From Blochmannia endosymbiont of Camponotus sp. (lineage in GTDB: Bacteria; Pseudomonadota; Gammaproteobacteria; Enterobacterales; Enterobacteriaceae), in the NCBI RefSeq assembly GCF_023586365.1, contig NZ_CP097759.1:682001-746000 (forward strand): a DNA stretch of 64,000 nucleotides, in the 5' to 3' direction. Shown piece by piece: positions 18,595 through 28,614 of the stretch (position 1 is its first letter; each line of letters begins with the position of its first letter). Made by a program: the position numbers and the translations under genes. The notes below the pieces were generated by a model. That model saw only the letters and a list, made by a program, of their open reading frames with translations, made no database searches and was not told the origin of the DNA.

Positions 18595-20445
18595 ATGCCT
18601 AAATATCGCTCTACTACTACTACGCACGGGCGTAATATGACTGGTGCTCGAGCATTATGGCGTGCTACAGGTATGACCACTGAAGATTTTGATAAAATGA
18701 TTATTGCTGTAGTTAATTCATTTACCCAATTTGTTCCTGGTCACATACATTTACGAAACGTAGGAGCATTAGTGTCTGAGCAAATTAATATTACTGGAGG
18801 AGTCGCAAGAGAATTTAATACTATTGCAATAGACGATGGAATTGCTATGGGCCATAGCGGCATGCTATATTCCTTGCCATCTAGAGATCTTATTGCTGAT
18901 TCTGTGGAATATATGATTAATGCCCATTGCGTTGATGCAATGGTATGCATTTCTAATTGCGATAAAATAACACCTGGAATGTTAATGGCGGCATTACGCT
19001 TAAATATTCCAGCTATCTTTGTATCAGGTGGGCCAATGGAATCTGGTACAATAACTTTGTCTAATCAAAATGTTAAGTTAAATTTAATTGACGCAATCAC
19101 ATGTTCCGTAGATCCTAATATTTCTGATATTGATCAACAACACATTGAATCAGCAGCGTGTCCTACATGCGGGTCTTGTTCAGGAATGTTTACGGCGAAC
19201 TCCATGAATTGCTTAACAGAAGCATTGGGATTGGCGCAACCGGGCAATGGATCATTGTTAGCTACTCATTCTGATCGTAAAAAATTATTTTTAAATGCTG
19301 GTAAATATATTGTTCACTTAGCTAAAGCTTATTATGAAGAGAATAATTATTCTGTTCTACCGCGTAATATAGCTAACAAGTCTTCTTTTGAAAATGCAAT
19401 GATGTTGGACATCGCAATGGGTGGCTCTACCAATACTGTATTACACTTACTTGCGGCCGCTCAAGAAGGAGAGATAGATTTCACTATGGCAGATATTGAC
19501 AAATTATCTCGAAAAGTACCGCATTTATGCAAAGTAGCTCCAAATACTCAACAATATCACATGGAAGATTTTCATCGAGCTGGAGGAGTGATGGGTGTGC
19601 TTGGTGAATTACATCGTTGTGGTTTATTACATGAAGATACACGCAATATATTGAATAAATCTTTATTAGAAACGTTATTAAATTATGATATTGTTTCATG
19701 TGATAATTTTGAATCAAAAAATATGTATGCTGCAGCACCGGCAGGAATACGTAGCATACAAGCTTTTACTCAAAAAAACAGATGGACTTCGTTAGATATG
19801 GATCGTTGCTCTGGATGTATTCGTTCGCGTGAACATGCTTATAGCCAAGATGGAGGTTTAGCGGTATTGTACGGTAATCTTGCTGTAGATGGATGTCTTG
19901 TAAAAACAGCTGGAGTTCATATAAACCTTCAAAAATTTAGTGGGCCAGCTAAGGTTTATGAGAGTCAAGAAGAATCTGTTCAAGCAATTTTAACAGGTAA
20001 TGTGCATTCTGGAGATATTATTGTAATTCGATATGAAGGGCCAAAAGGTGGCCCAGGTATGCAAGAAATGCTATACCCCACATCTTTTCTTAAATCCATG
20101 AGGTTGGATTTATGTTGCGCTTTGATTACAGATGGTAGATTTTCAGGGGGGACGTCAGGGCTATCTATTGGTCATGTGTCTCCGGAAGCCGCTAACAAAG
20201 GATTAATTGGGCTAGTACATGACGGGGACATAATTAATATCGATATTGGCATGCGTAGTATTACCTTAGAAGTTTCTGAACATATACTAAAAATACGACG
20301 TGCAGCAGAAATTGCTCGAGGAACTAAAGCATGGACCCCAACCAACAGAAATAGAAACATATCTATTTCTTTAAAAGCATACGCCCATTTGGTAACAAGC
20401 GCAGACAAAGGCGCGGTTCGTGATAAATCTAAATTATTAGGATAA
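18595..20445 (+). CDS. ilvD: Dihydroxy-acid dehydratase
   Basis: 616 aa, identical in length to E. coli; Fe-S enzyme that dehydrates dihydroxyisovalerate and dihydroxymethylvalerate. Cluster cysteines: Cys122 ([10 protein letters not shown]) and Cys195 in CPTCGSCSG (189-195); [21 protein letters not shown] is the conserved C-terminal motif. 72 bp after ilvE, with TGGAG upstream. Its stop codon lies inside the hairpin that covers the ilvA ribosome-binding site. Confidence 0.98.
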   Translation: MPKYRSTTTTHGRNMTGARALWRATGMTTEDFDKMIIAVVNSFTQFVPGHIHLRNVGALVSEQINITGGVAREFNTIAIDDGIAMGHSGMLYSLPSRDLIADSVEYMINAHCVDAMVCISNCDKITPGMLMAALRLNIPAIFVSGGPMESGTITLSNQNVKLNLIDAITCSVDPNISDIDQQHIESAACPTCGSCSGMFTANSMNCLTEALGLAQPGNGSLLATHSDRKKLFLNAGKYIVHLAKAYYEENNYSVLPRNIANKSSFENAMMLDIAMGGSTNTVLHLLAAAQEGEIDFTMADIDKLSRKVPHLCKVAPNTQQYHMEDFHRAGGVMGVLGELHRCGLLHEDTRNILNKSLLETLLNYDIVSCDNFESKNMYAAAPAGIRSIQAFTQKNRWTSLDMDRCSGCIRSREHAYSQDGGLAVLYGNLAVDGCLVKTAGVHINLQKFSGPAKVYESQEESVQAILTGNVHSGDIIVIRYEGPKGGPGMQEMLYPTSFLKSMRLDLCCALITDGRFSGGTSGLSIGHVSPEAANKGLIGLVHDGDIINIDIGMRSITLEVSEHILKIRRAAEIARGTKAWTPTNRNRNISISLKAYAHLVTSADKGAVRDKSKLLG

Positions 20446-20453
20446 CATCCTAA
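20437..20453 (+). promoter_or_regulatory. Hairpin over the ilvA ribosome-binding site at the ilvD-ilvA junction
   Basis: TTAGGAT (20437-20443) and ATCCTAA (20447-20453) are exact complements around the 3-nt loop AAC. The 5' arm contains the only Shine-Dalgarno-like AGGA for ilvA and overlaps the end of ilvD; ATG follows directly at 20454. It would hide the ilvA start unless ribosomes finishing ilvD melt it, which suggests translational coupling (inference). Confidence 0.5.
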
Positions 20454-21998
20454 ATGAAAACACTTTATTCTTTTTCTCATGCACCATGTCCTGCAGAATA
20501 TCTACGTACTGCTTTACGTTCTCATGTATATGAAGTAGCTCAAATAACTCCATTACAAATTATGAACAAACTGTCAGAACGTCTTGAAAATACAGTATTA
20601 GTTAAACGAGAAGATAGGCAGCCAGTACATAGCTTTAAATTACGTGGAGCCTATGCTATGATCTCAAGTCTTAATAAAACACAAAAATCTTCTGGAGTTA
20701 TTACTGCTTCAGCAGGTAATCACGCTCAGGGGGTGGCTTTTTCTGCTACTCGTCTAGGTATTACGTCCTTGATTGTAATGCCTATAAATACCGCTGATAT
20801 AAAAATAGATGCGGTACGTGATTTTGGAGGAAAACCGTTATTATGCGGAGCTAATTTTGATGAGGCTAAAATTAAAGCTATGTATTTAGCTGATAAACAC
20901 CAATTAACTTTTATTCCTCCATTTGATCATCCAACGGTAATCGCAGGACAAGGGACATTAGCCATGGAATTATTGCAGCAAGATGCTCATTTAGATCGCA
21001 TTTTTGTTCCAGTAGGAGGGGGGGGTTTAGCTGCAGGTGTTTCTGTATTAATCAAACACCTTATGCCACAAATAAAAGTTATAGGAGTTGAATCAGCAGA
21101 ATCGGCCTCTTTATGCGCCGCCTTATCGGCTGGTATGCCAGTGTGGTTACATAAAGTAGGTCTATTTGCCGAAGGAGTAGCTGTACGATGTGTTGGCGAC
21201 GAAACATTTCGTCTATGTCAAGAATACCTAGACGATGTAATTACAGTAGATAATGATGCAATTTGTGCTGCAATAAAAGATTTATTCGAAGACGTACGTG
21301 CTATTGCTGAACCTTCAGGTGCGTTAGCATTAGCTGGGCTGAAGAAGTATATTCAAAAATATGCAATTCGAGGTGAAAGATTAGCTCATGTTCTTTCAGG
21401 TGCCAATATAAATTTTCATGAACTACGTTATATTTCAGAACGTTGCGAACTAGGAGAACAACGAGAAGCGTTAATGGCAATTACTATCCCAGAAAAAAAG
21501 GGTAGTTTTTTAGAATTCTATAAAATATTAGGAAACAGATCAGTAACAGAATTTAATTATCAATTCAATGGATCTAAAAACGTTTGTATTTTTATCGGTA
21601 TACGTTTGAAGCACGGCCGTTCCGAAAGAAAAACGATAGTTCAAGAAATACTCGCTAATGGTTTTCACGTTGTAGATTTATCTGACGATGAGATGGCTAA
21701 ATTGCATGTTAGATATATGGTAGGAGCACGTTTATTCCAGCCTTTACAGGAGCGGATTTTTAGTTTTGAGTTCCCAGAAGCTCCGGGAGCATTATTGAAA
21801 TTTCTTCATACTTTAGGTGCTAATTGGAACATCTCTTTATTTCATTATAGAAATCACGGTACTGATTACGGACGGGTTCTAGCCGGGTTTGAACTATCCA
21901 ATCAAAAAGAATCAGAATTTAAAAAATATCTATCTAAATTAGGATACGAATGGCACGATGTCACAACTAATCCAGTTTTTGAAATATTTTTAAATTAA
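20454..21998 (+). CDS. ilvA: Threonine ammonia-lyase (biosynthetic threonine deaminase)
   Basis: 514 aa, same as E. coli. PLP enzyme converting threonine to 2-oxobutyrate, the committed step to isoleucine. PLP lysine Lys62 in HSFKLRGAYAM; phosphate loop VGGGGLAAG near residue 188; ASAGNHAQG near 85. Two C-terminal ACT-like regulatory repeats (about 325-514) are retained (KGSFLEF, APGALLKF-like and NWNISLFHYRNHGTDYGRVL), so feedback control by isoleucine and valine may be kept. Eight bases after ilvD. Confidence 0.98.
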   Translation: MKTLYSFSHAPCPAEYLRTALRSHVYEVAQITPLQIMNKLSERLENTVLVKREDRQPVHSFKLRGAYAMISSLNKTQKSSGVITASAGNHAQGVAFSATRLGITSLIVMPINTADIKIDAVRDFGGKPLLCGANFDEAKIKAMYLADKHQLTFIPPFDHPTVIAGQGTLAMELLQQDAHLDRIFVPVGGGGLAAGVSVLIKHLMPQIKVIGVESAESASLCAALSAGMPVWLHKVGLFAEGVAVRCVGDETFRLCQEYLDDVITVDNDAICAAIKDLFEDVRAIAEPSGALALAGLKKYIQKYAIRGERLAHVLSGANINFHELRYISERCELGEQREALMAITIPEKKGSFLEFYKILGNRSVTEFNYQFNGSKNVCIFIGIRLKHGRSERKTIVQEILANGFHVVDLSDDEMAKLHVRYMVGARLFQPLQERIFSFEFPEAPGALLKFLHTLGANWNISLFHYRNHGTDYGRVLAGFELSNQKESEFKKYLSKLGYEWHDVTTNPVFEIFLN

Positions 21999-22058
21999 TA
22001 AAACATTTTAATAGAAAATTATTAAATTATTTTTAACATTATTTAAAAGAGATATTTT

Positions 22059-23534
22059 ATGGCTAATTATTTCAATACATTAACTTTCATAGAAAAATTA
22101 AAACATTTGGGAAAATGCCGATTTATGAATAACAATGAATTTTCCAATGGAATTCAGGCATTATTATCTAAAAAAGTAGCTATAATAGGCTGTGGATCTC
22201 AAGGTTTGAATCAAGGTTTAAATATGAGAGATTCGGGGGTAAATATTACATATGCTTTACGTCGTGAATCTATTCTTAATAAACAGGAATCTTGGGAAAG
22301 AGCAACAAGGAACGGATTTCCTGTAGGAACTTATGACGAAATTATTCCCAAATCAGATGTAGTTATTAATTTGACTCCAGATAAATATCACACATCAGTG
22401 ATACGACAAATAGAACCTTTAATGAAACATGGATCCACATTAGGATATTCACATGGATTTCATATTGTAGAAGTTGGAGAAAAAATTCGTCAAGATATTA
22501 CTGTTATCATGGTCGCTCCAAAATGTCCCGGGACAGAAGTTCGTCAAGAATATCAACGAGGATTTGGAGTACCTGCTTTACTTGCCATACACGAAGAAAA
22601 CGATGCGTATGATATGGGTATAACATTAGCAAAATCCTGGGCGTTTGCACTTGGTAGTCATCGTGCCGGGGTATTAGAATCTTCATTTGTAGCAGAAGTT
22701 AAATCAGATCTTATGGGAGAACAGACTATTTTATGTGGGATGTTACAAGCCGGATCCATTCTTTGTTTTGATTATATGATTAGCAATGGTGTTAATGCTG
22801 CATATGCAGGAAAATTCATTCAATGTGGCTGGGAGGTCATAACTGAAGCATTAAAACAAGGAGGCATTACATTAATGATGGATCGATTATCTAATGCTTC
22901 TAAAATACGTGCTTTTATGTTATCTGAAAAACTAAAAAATATATTAAAGCCAGTTTTTGAAAAACATATGGAAAACATACTTAATGGAGTGTTTTCTAAA
23001 GAAATGATGTTGGATTGGGAAAATAATGATTCTAAATTACTTAATTGGCGAAAAAAAACTAGTCAACTTCCATTAGAACAAGCTCCAAATTATCAACAAG
23101 AAATCCTAGAACAAACATATTTTGATTATGGGATATTAATGGTAGCTATAATCAAATCAGGTGTAGAATTATCCTTTGACACAATGATAAAATCTGGAAT
23201 AGCACCAGAATCAGCATATTATGAATCATTACATGAGTTACCTTTGATTGCAAATACTATAGCTCGTAAAAAATTGTATGAAATGAATATGGTAATTTCT
23301 GACACCGCAGAATACGGTAATTATTTATTTTGTGATACGGTAGTGCCTTTGTTAAAAAATACTGTAATACCTGATTTAAGAACAGGAGATTTAGGTATGT
23401 CATCTAAAAATGTTAACGTTGATAATATTGTTTTGCGTAATACTAATGATATGATTCGAAATCACACAATAGAAAAAGTTGGAATTCAATTAAGAAGTTA
23501 TATGCAAAACATGAAAAGTCTATCGTTTAATTAA
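22059..23534 (+). CDS. ilvC: Ketol-acid reductoisomerase (class II)
   Basis: 491 aa, equal to E. coli; NADPH- and Mg-dependent isomeroreductase of valine and isoleucine synthesis. Class II form with duplicated C-terminal knotted domain. NADPH motif [12 protein letters not shown] near residues 45-56; [10 protein letters not shown] near 151-160; [13 protein letters not shown] near 221-233; [22 protein letters not shown] block near 389-406. In E. coli ilvC has its own IlvY-controlled promoter; ilvY is absent and ilvC lies 60 bp after ilvA, so it probably joins the operon. Confidence 0.98.
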   Translation: MANYFNTLTFIEKLKHLGKCRFMNNNEFSNGIQALLSKKVAIIGCGSQGLNQGLNMRDSGVNITYALRRESILNKQESWERATRNGFPVGTYDEIIPKSDVVINLTPDKYHTSVIRQIEPLMKHGSTLGYSHGFHIVEVGEKIRQDITVIMVAPKCPGTEVRQEYQRGFGVPALLAIHEENDAYDMGITLAKSWAFALGSHRAGVLESSFVAEVKSDLMGEQTILCGMLQAGSILCFDYMISNGVNAAYAGKFIQCGWEVITEALKQGGITLMMDRLSNASKIRAFMLSEKLKNILKPVFEKHMENILNGVFSKEMMLDWENNDSKLLNWRKKTSQLPLEQAPNYQQEILEQTYFDYGILMVAIIKSGVELSFDTMIKSGIAPESAYYESLHELPLIANTIARKKLYEMNMVISDTAEYGNYLFCDTVVPLLKNTVIPDLRTGDLGMSSKNVNVDNIVLRNTNDMIRNHTIEKVGIQLRSYMQNMKSLSFN

Positions 23535-23754
23535 TGATTAAAATAGAACTAGATTATTGCAATTACAGCTATATTATCATGATGAAAGATCATTGAGTTG
23601 ATTCCTAAATAAGCATGAATTTATTTTGAATAAAAACGATAAAAAATTATATTACATAACCAATTATGTAAGTAATCTTAAATATTCAACAATATATATA
23701 AAATTAAATAAATTAATAATAATGATATATAATGATTAGAAGAAAATAAATTAT

Positions 23755-23761
23755 AAGGAGG
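23755..23761 (+). promoter_or_regulatory. Strong Shine-Dalgarno of trxA
   Basis: AAGGAGG, a full anti-16S match, four bases before the trxA ATG. Most genes in this window have only weak purine-rich sites, so this one stands out and suggests high translation of thioredoxin. Confidence 0.7.
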
Positions 23762-23765
23762 ATAA

Positions 23766-24092
23766 ATGAATCAAATTATCGTGCACCTGACAGATTCTAA
23801 TTTCACAGAAACAGTGTCAAACTCTACCAACCTTTTTTTAGTTGATTTTTGGGCCGAATGGTGCAATCCCTGTAAAGCAATGATACCTATTTTAGAAGAT
23901 ATCGCTGTTGAGTTTGATGACATACTAAAAGTAGCAAAATTAAATATAGATGAAAATCCAATAACTACAAAAAACTATGGTATTAAGAGTATCCCAACTT
24001 TATTATTGATTCGTCATGGAACAGTGTTATCTACTAAAGTAGGGTTGCTATCTAAACAAAAATTACAAGAATTTTTGAAGGTACATATATAA
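23766..24092 (+). CDS. trxA: Thioredoxin 1 with CNPC active site
   Basis: 108 aa, cytosolic dithiol oxidoreductase that reduces ribonucleotide reductase and other targets. The fold elements are all present: buried Asp27 (VDFWAEW), active-site Trp32-Cys33-Asn34-Pro35-Cys36, cis-Pro in SIPTLLLI. The canonical CGPC is CNPC here (codons TGC AAT CCC TGT). Downstream rho is the E. coli neighbour. Preceded by an unusually good ribosome-binding site. Confidence 0.96.
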   Translation: MNQIIVHLTDSNFTETVSNSTNLFLVDFWAEWCNPCKAMIPILEDIAVEFDDILKVAKLNIDENPITTKNYGIKSIPTLLLIRHGTVLSTKVGLLSKQKLQEFLKVHI

Positions 24093-24528
24093 ATGAGCAC
24101 TTATTTGAAACATTTATAATTTTTAAAATTATTTTATATGTTAGTAGACGTTTCTTTAGGATTACAGTAGAATGACAGCATGTCATATGTGATTAATTAT
24201 AAATGTTTAATGTATAATTGGAATATAAATATATTGCCACTATATAATAGAGGCAATAACAGGTAATACAATTTGATTGTATAAATTAATTATCAACTAT
24301 ATTTCCAATATGGTTATAAAGATTACCAATGGGTTTTTTATAAATCTATTTTCTGTGATAATCCGATAGTAAATAAACGCTTAAACGCTAATTCATGCTC
24401 GATAGTGTAGGCATAGGATAGACAATTAAATATATGTTGTGAAGCAATTATTACATTATGTTACATGTAAGCTTTATCTTTCTGTAATATCAACAGTGTA
24501 TATAACTCCAATTTAAGAATCCACAATT
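24093..24528. other. Intergenic, trxA to rho
   Basis: 436 bp. Corresponds to the rho leader region of E. coli, where rho is autogenously attenuated. A 7-bp stem TATTGCC/GGCAATA lies near 24234-24260. No rhoL-like leader peptide is recognised. Confidence 0.5.
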
Positions 24529-25788
24529 ATGAATCTTACAAAATTAAAAAACATACCAGTTTCTGAATTAGTACATCTCGGAGAAAGCATGGGTCTAGAA
24601 AATTTAGCACGTATGCGCAAGCAAGATATTATTTTTGCTATTTTTAAACAACATGCTAAAACTGGAGAAGATATTTTTGGAGATGGTGTATTAGAAATAT
24701 TACAAGACGGTTTTGGGTTTCTTAGATCTAGTGATAGCTCTTACCTTGCTGGACCAGATGATATATATGTATCTCCAAGCCAGATTCGTCGTTTTAATTT
24801 ACGCACTGGAGATACTATTTCTGGAAAAATTAGACCCCCAAAAGAAGGTGAACGTTATTTTGCATTGCTTAAAGTAAATGATGTAAATTATGATAAACCA
24901 GAAAATGCTCGTAATAAAATTTTGTTTGAAAATCTTACTCCATTGCATGCCAATTCACGATTACGCATGGAAAGAGGAAATGGTTCTACGGAAGACTTAA
25001 CCGCAAGAGTATTAGACCTAGCATCACCTATTGGGCGCGGACAACGCGGTTTGATTGTAGCGCCTCCTAAGGCCGGAAAAACCATACTTCTTCAAAATAT
25101 TGCACAAAGTATTAGTCATAATCATCCAGACTGCGTATCAATAGTGCTTTTGATAGATGAACGCCCAGAAGAAGTTACTGAAATGCAACGTTTAGTGCAC
25201 GGAGAAGTAATTGCATCCACCTTCGATGAGCCGGCATCTCGTCATGTTCAAGTATCTGAAATGGTAATTGAGAAAGCTAAGCGATTAGTAGAACACAAAA
25301 AAGATGTTATTATTTTGTTAGACTCCATTACTCGATTAGCAAGAGCCTATAATACGATAGTACCGTCATCTGGAAAAGTATTGACAGGAGGGGTTGATGC
25401 TAATGCTTTACATCGTCCAAAACGCTTTTTCGGAGCGGCTCGTAATATGGAAGAAGGAGGAAGCTTAACTATTATAGCTACTGCTTTAATAGATACTGGA
25501 TCAAAAATGGATGAAGTAATTTATGAAGAATTTAAAGGAACTGGCAATATGGAACTACATTTATCAAGAAAAATAGCTGAAAAGCGTGTTTTCCCGGCTA
25601 TTGATTATAATCGTTCTGGAACTAGGAAAGAAGAACTATTAACTACTCAAGATGAACTTCAAAAAATATGGATTTTACGAAAGATTATTCATCCAATGAG
25701 TGAAATTGATGCAATGGAATTCATGATGAATAAATTATCTATGACTAAAACTAATGATGAATTTTTTGATATGATGAAGCGTTGTTAA
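24529..25788 (+). CDS. rho: Transcription termination factor Rho
   Basis: 419 aa, same length and very close to E. coli along its whole length. Hexameric RNA-dependent ATPase. N-terminal RNA-binding cold-shock-like domain with GFGFLRS near residues 62-68; Walker [13 protein letters not shown] near 173-184; Walker [17 protein letters not shown] near 260-275; Q-loop/R-loop region [21 protein letters not shown]. Among the best conserved proteins in the window, consistent with terminators being few or weak here. Confidence 0.98.
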   Translation: MNLTKLKNIPVSELVHLGESMGLENLARMRKQDIIFAIFKQHAKTGEDIFGDGVLEILQDGFGFLRSSDSSYLAGPDDIYVSPSQIRRFNLRTGDTISGKIRPPKEGERYFALLKVNDVNYDKPENARNKILFENLTPLHANSRLRMERGNGSTEDLTARVLDLASPIGRGQRGLIVAPPKAGKTILLQNIAQSISHNHPDCVSIVLLIDERPEEVTEMQRLVHGEVIASTFDEPASRHVQVSEMVIEKAKRLVEHKKDVIILLDSITRLARAYNTIVPSSGKVLTGGVDANALHRPKRFFGAARNMEEGGSLTIIATALIDTGSKMDEVIYEEFKGTGNMELHLSRKIAEKRVFPAIDYNRSGTRKEELLTTQDELQKIWILRKIIHPMSEIDAMEFMMNKLSMTKTNDEFFDMMKRC

Positions 25789-26313
25789 TTTATTGTAATA
25801 ATTATTGTTTACTGTATTACCAGATACTTTTCAAATTTTTATATAAACATTTATTTAATAAATTATTAGTATATCAATTTTTAATTGTTGCCCAGCATAT
25901 TTTGCACAATGGTTTATTTTTATGAATCAAATATTACGGTAGCCTTGTCGAAGACTTATATACCCATATATTTCTAATATCTTCATGTATAAGTAATAAA
26001 TTTTAATTAATTATTTTGTAATATATATTATATGATAGTATCAACATACGTTGATGTTGAAGATGTGTCCATATTACTTCATTCGCACTGCTATATAGTT
26101 TATCGTATATCCTATATCAATATTTATAAATATTGATATAGGATATACGATAAACTATCAAACACTCTTTAATTTTCATAAGAAATTTTTTCTGCATGTT
26201 GTTTAAAATAAAATTTAGAGAACAATATATATGTATCAAACAAATTATTAGTTCAAATTAATTAAACCATATCTTGTTGGTATAAGTCTGCATTAAATAT
26301 ATATGTTAATTCA
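25789..26313. other. Intergenic, rho to tRNA-Arg
   Basis: 525 bp where E. coli holds the enterobacterial common antigen (wec) genes, all missing. Contains the 64-nt perfect palindrome at 26095-26158. No gene recognised. Confidence 0.55.
26095..26158. repeat. 64-nt perfect palindrome (two 32-nt arms, no spacer)
   Basis: Bases 26095-26126 are the exact reverse complement of 26127-26158, centred on TTTA|TAAA; the match stops abruptly at both outer ends. Arms contain the sub-motif GGATATACGATAAACTAT. It lies between rho and the Arg-His-Leu-Pro tRNA cluster. As RNA it would form a 30-plus base-pair hairpin; as DNA a cruciform. A terminator role for rho is possible, but the length is well beyond that of normal terminators. 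Confidence 0.9.
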
Positions 26314-26387
26314 GCGTTCGTAGCTCAACTGGATAGAGCATCGCCCTCCGGAGGCGAAGGTTTCAGGTTCAAATCCTGTCGGACGCA
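26314..26387 (+). tRNA. tRNA-Arg (CCG)
   Basis: Acceptor GCGTTCG pairs with CGGACGC (one G-U); anticodon loop CCTCCGG gives CCG; T loop TTCAAAT; discriminator A26387; CCA not encoded. First of the E. coli-like argX-hisR-leuT-proM cluster. Confidence 0.96.
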
Positions 26388-26433
26388 TTGATTTATTTAA
26401 ATTTTTATGAAAAAATTGAATTTAATAATCTAT

Positions 26434-26510
26434 GGTGATTGTAGCTCAGTTGGTAGAGCTCTGGATTGTGGTTCCAGAAGTCGTGGGTTCGAATCCCATC
26501 AATCACCCCA
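26434..26510 (+). tRNA. tRNA-His (GUG), CCA encoded
   Basis: G26434 is the extra G(-1) typical of tRNA-His, facing C73 (26507). Acceptor GTGATTG pairs with CAATCAC; anticodon loop ATTGTGG gives GTG; T arm GTGGG-TTCGAAT-CCCAT. Bases 26508-26510 encode CCA, the only tRNA of the seven here to do so. Confidence 0.96.
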
Positions 26511-26530
26511 TTAAAAATAAATAACATACA

Positions 26531-26616
26531 GCGAAGGTGGCGGAATAGGAAGACGCACTAACTTCAGGAGTTAGTGTCTTGATCAAGACATGAGGGTTCA
26601 AATCCCTTCCTTCGCA
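26531..26616 (+). tRNA. tRNA-Leu (CAG)
   Basis: 86-nt class II tRNA with long variable arm (GTGTCTTGATCAAGACAT region). Acceptor GCGAAGG pairs with CCTTCGC; anticodon stem CTAAC/GTTAG with loop TTCAGGA gives CAG; discriminator A; CCA not encoded. Matches E. coli leuT by position. Confidence 0.96.
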
Positions 26617-26731
26617 GAAAAATAATTATTATTATATTGCAAATGCAATGGTTGGTTATTAGTATTTCAATATTCTTCAACAGGAAATATATATAATACA
26701 ACGCTAAATTATGTGAAAGTTAGTAAAACAT

Positions 26732-26805
26732 CGGCGAGTAGCGCAGCTTGGTAGCGCTCCTGGTTTGGGACCAGGAGGCCGGAGGTTCAAATCCTCTCTC
26801 GCCGA
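26732..26805 (+). tRNA. tRNA-Pro (UGG)
   Basis: Acceptor CGGCGAG pairs with CTCGCCG; anticodon stem/loop CCTGG-TTTGGGA-CCAGG gives TGG; T loop TTCAAAT; discriminator A26805; CCA not encoded. Corresponds to proM, last of the cluster. Confidence 0.96.
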
Positions 26806-26825
26806 TTCTCATAAACATATGAGAA
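26806..26825 (+). terminator. Hairpin directly after tRNA-Pro
   Basis: TTCTCAT (26806-26812) and ATGAGAA (26819-26825) pair exactly over the loop AAACAT, starting on the base after the discriminator. Could define the tRNA 3' precursor end or act as a weak terminator; no T tract follows. Confidence 0.4.
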
Positions 26826-26916
26826 AGGTCATGTATTTTTGTTATTGGCATTTTCTAAAACTCTTATATGATTTCATAGGAATGATTATTTGCATCTGGA
26901 TTAGGGTGCTCATAAA

Positions 26917-27666
26917 TTATGAATGCTTAATCAAAATATGAGTTAGTACTTCATTGCTTGCTGACCGTGCTATAATAATATCTGTCCAACCTAAACGTCT
27001 AGCTAATTTAGCTAGACGTAAACTTACCACGATTAATTTACATCGTATTAACCAAGATGTACGATAAAATTTAGGAATTAAACAATATAAGTGTTGTAAT
27101 ATTTCCCCAGAAGTAACTACTACTGTTTTAATATTCAATTCTAATAGTTTATATGATTGTTCTTCTCTGTTATACTGCAACGGTTGTCTTGTATAACATT
27201 CGCAGGATACAACAAATACTCCTCTTCTTTGAAGAGTATCATCTAAAATAGTACGTCCATTATTGCCTCTCAAAATAAGAGCACGTTTTCCATAACTATA
27301 CATTAGTTCAGGTAATCGTAATAAATTTTCACTAGTTTCCTGGATTGTAGGATATTTCACTAATATTCCTGATAACCTATACATCATGACACTAGTCGCA
27401 TGACCAATGGAATAGTACGCTAATTTGGTAGGCCAAGATATTCCTATGTCAAGTAATTGATTATGAGCATATTTAATTGCATGCTGTGATATAATACACA
27501 AAAAATCCCCTTCAGAAAGTAGATTTAATTTCTGTTCTAATGACGATAATTCTTTTCCTGTAGAAAAGCAAATTAATGGCAAATGATATGCAAATTTACC
27601 AAAATCAAGTAATTTATTCACCAACTGTTCTCCATATGGAGAAGGACGAGTAATTAAAATATTCAT
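26917..27666 (-). CDS. hemD: Uroporphyrinogen-III synthase
   Basis: 249 aa (E. coli 246). Closes and inverts ring D of hydroxymethylbilane to give uroporphyrinogen III, for haem. The family is weakly conserved, but MNILITRPSPYGEQLV, GKRALILRGN (about residue 126), CECYTRQP and VVVTSGEILQHL align with E. coli. The frame extends upstream to 27693, but ATG 27666 gives the family N-terminus. 45 bp after hemC on the minus strand, the usual hemCD operon; hemX and hemY are absent. Confidence 0.94.
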   Translation of the reverse strand: MNILITRPSPYGEQLVNKLLDFGKFAYHLPLICFSTGKELSSLEQKLNLLSEGDFLCIISQHAIKYAHNQLLDIGISWPTKLAYYSIGHATSVMMYRLSGILVKYPTIQETSENLLRLPELMYSYGKRALILRGNNGRTILDDTLQRRGVFVVSCECYTRQPLQYNREEQSYKLLELNIKTVVVTSGEILQHLYCLIPKFYRTSWLIRCKLIVVSLRLAKLARRLGWTDIIIARSASNEVLTHILIKHS

Positions 27667-27711
27667 AATTATTAATTTGATACATGATTGCATTAATCAA
27701 ATAAAAACATG

Positions 27712-28614
27712 TTATCCTTTAAATTTAATTAATAAATCTTCAGCAAGAATAAAACCTAATTTTTCTGATTGATCTAAAGGCGCTCTTCCTTCAGTACGAA
27801 TAATCTTGCTACCATCAGGTAATCCAATAAGTGCTCGTAGCCATATTTGATTCTCTTCAATTTCAGCATAACTAGCAATTGGTAAGTGACAATAACTTTC
27901 CAAATAAGTAGTAACGGCGCGCTCTGCTCTGACACGAAATGAGGTTTCTTGATGATATAATGGCGATAACAAGGATAAAATATCAGCATCATCCGAACGA
28001 CATTCAACGGCTATAACACCTTGTCCCATTGCTGGCAATAGATCAGATGGATCAATATAAACACGAATGTACTCATGTAACTGTAATCGTTGTAATCCAG
28101 CCACCGCTAAAACTATTGCATCATATTGTCCATATTGTAATTTTTTTAACCTAGTATCTATATTACCTCGCAAGTTACTAACTACTAGATCTGGACGCTG
28201 CGCTCGTATTTGACATTGTCTGCGCAAACTTGATGTACCTATTGTACTACCCATAGGTAATGTATCTATGTTAGGGTATTTTAAACTAACAAAAGCATCA
28301 CGTGGATCATTGCGTTTACATAACACTGGAAGAGTTAATTCATGTGGTAAAGGCACCGTAATATCTTTCATAGAATGCACAGCAATATCGGCACGAAAGT
28401 CTATTAATGCATGTTCTAATTCCTTAATAAATGCACCTTTTTTAATTTTATTTTTCGAATCAATATTTAAAAATTTATCTCCTGTTGTTACAATAGGTAT
28501 TAACTCTATGCGTATAGTTGGATGATAATGTTTTAATTCGTCACGAACATGCTGAGCTTGACAAATAGCAAGCCGACTTTTTCGTGTAGCAATTTTTAAA
28601 GTTTTATTTTTCAT
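27712..28614 (-). CDS. hemC: Porphobilinogen deaminase (hydroxymethylbilane synthase)
   Basis: 300 aa (E. coli 313). Joins four porphobilinogens into hydroxymethylbilane. ATRKSRLAICQAQ near residues 9-21; SSLRRQCQIRAQRPDL near 129-144; NLRGNIDTRL near 147-156; dipyrromethane cofactor cysteine Cys242 in SYCHLPIASYAE. About a dozen residues of the C-terminus are missing relative to E. coli, beyond the conserved core. First gene of hemCD; the divergent E. coli neighbour cyaA is missing. Confidence 0.96.
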   Translation of the reverse strand: MKNKTLKIATRKSRLAICQAQHVRDELKHYHPTIRIELIPIVTTGDKFLNIDSKNKIKKGAFIKELEHALIDFRADIAVHSMKDITVPLPHELTLPVLCKRNDPRDAFVSLKYPNIDTLPMGSTIGTSSLRRQCQIRAQRPDLVVSNLRGNIDTRLKKLQYGQYDAIVLAVAGLQRLQLHEYIRVYIDPSDLLPAMGQGVIAVECRSDDADILSLLSPLYHQETSFRVRAERAVTTYLESYCHLPIASYAEIEENQIWLRALIGLPDGSKIIRTEGRAPLDQSEKLGFILAEDLLIKFKG

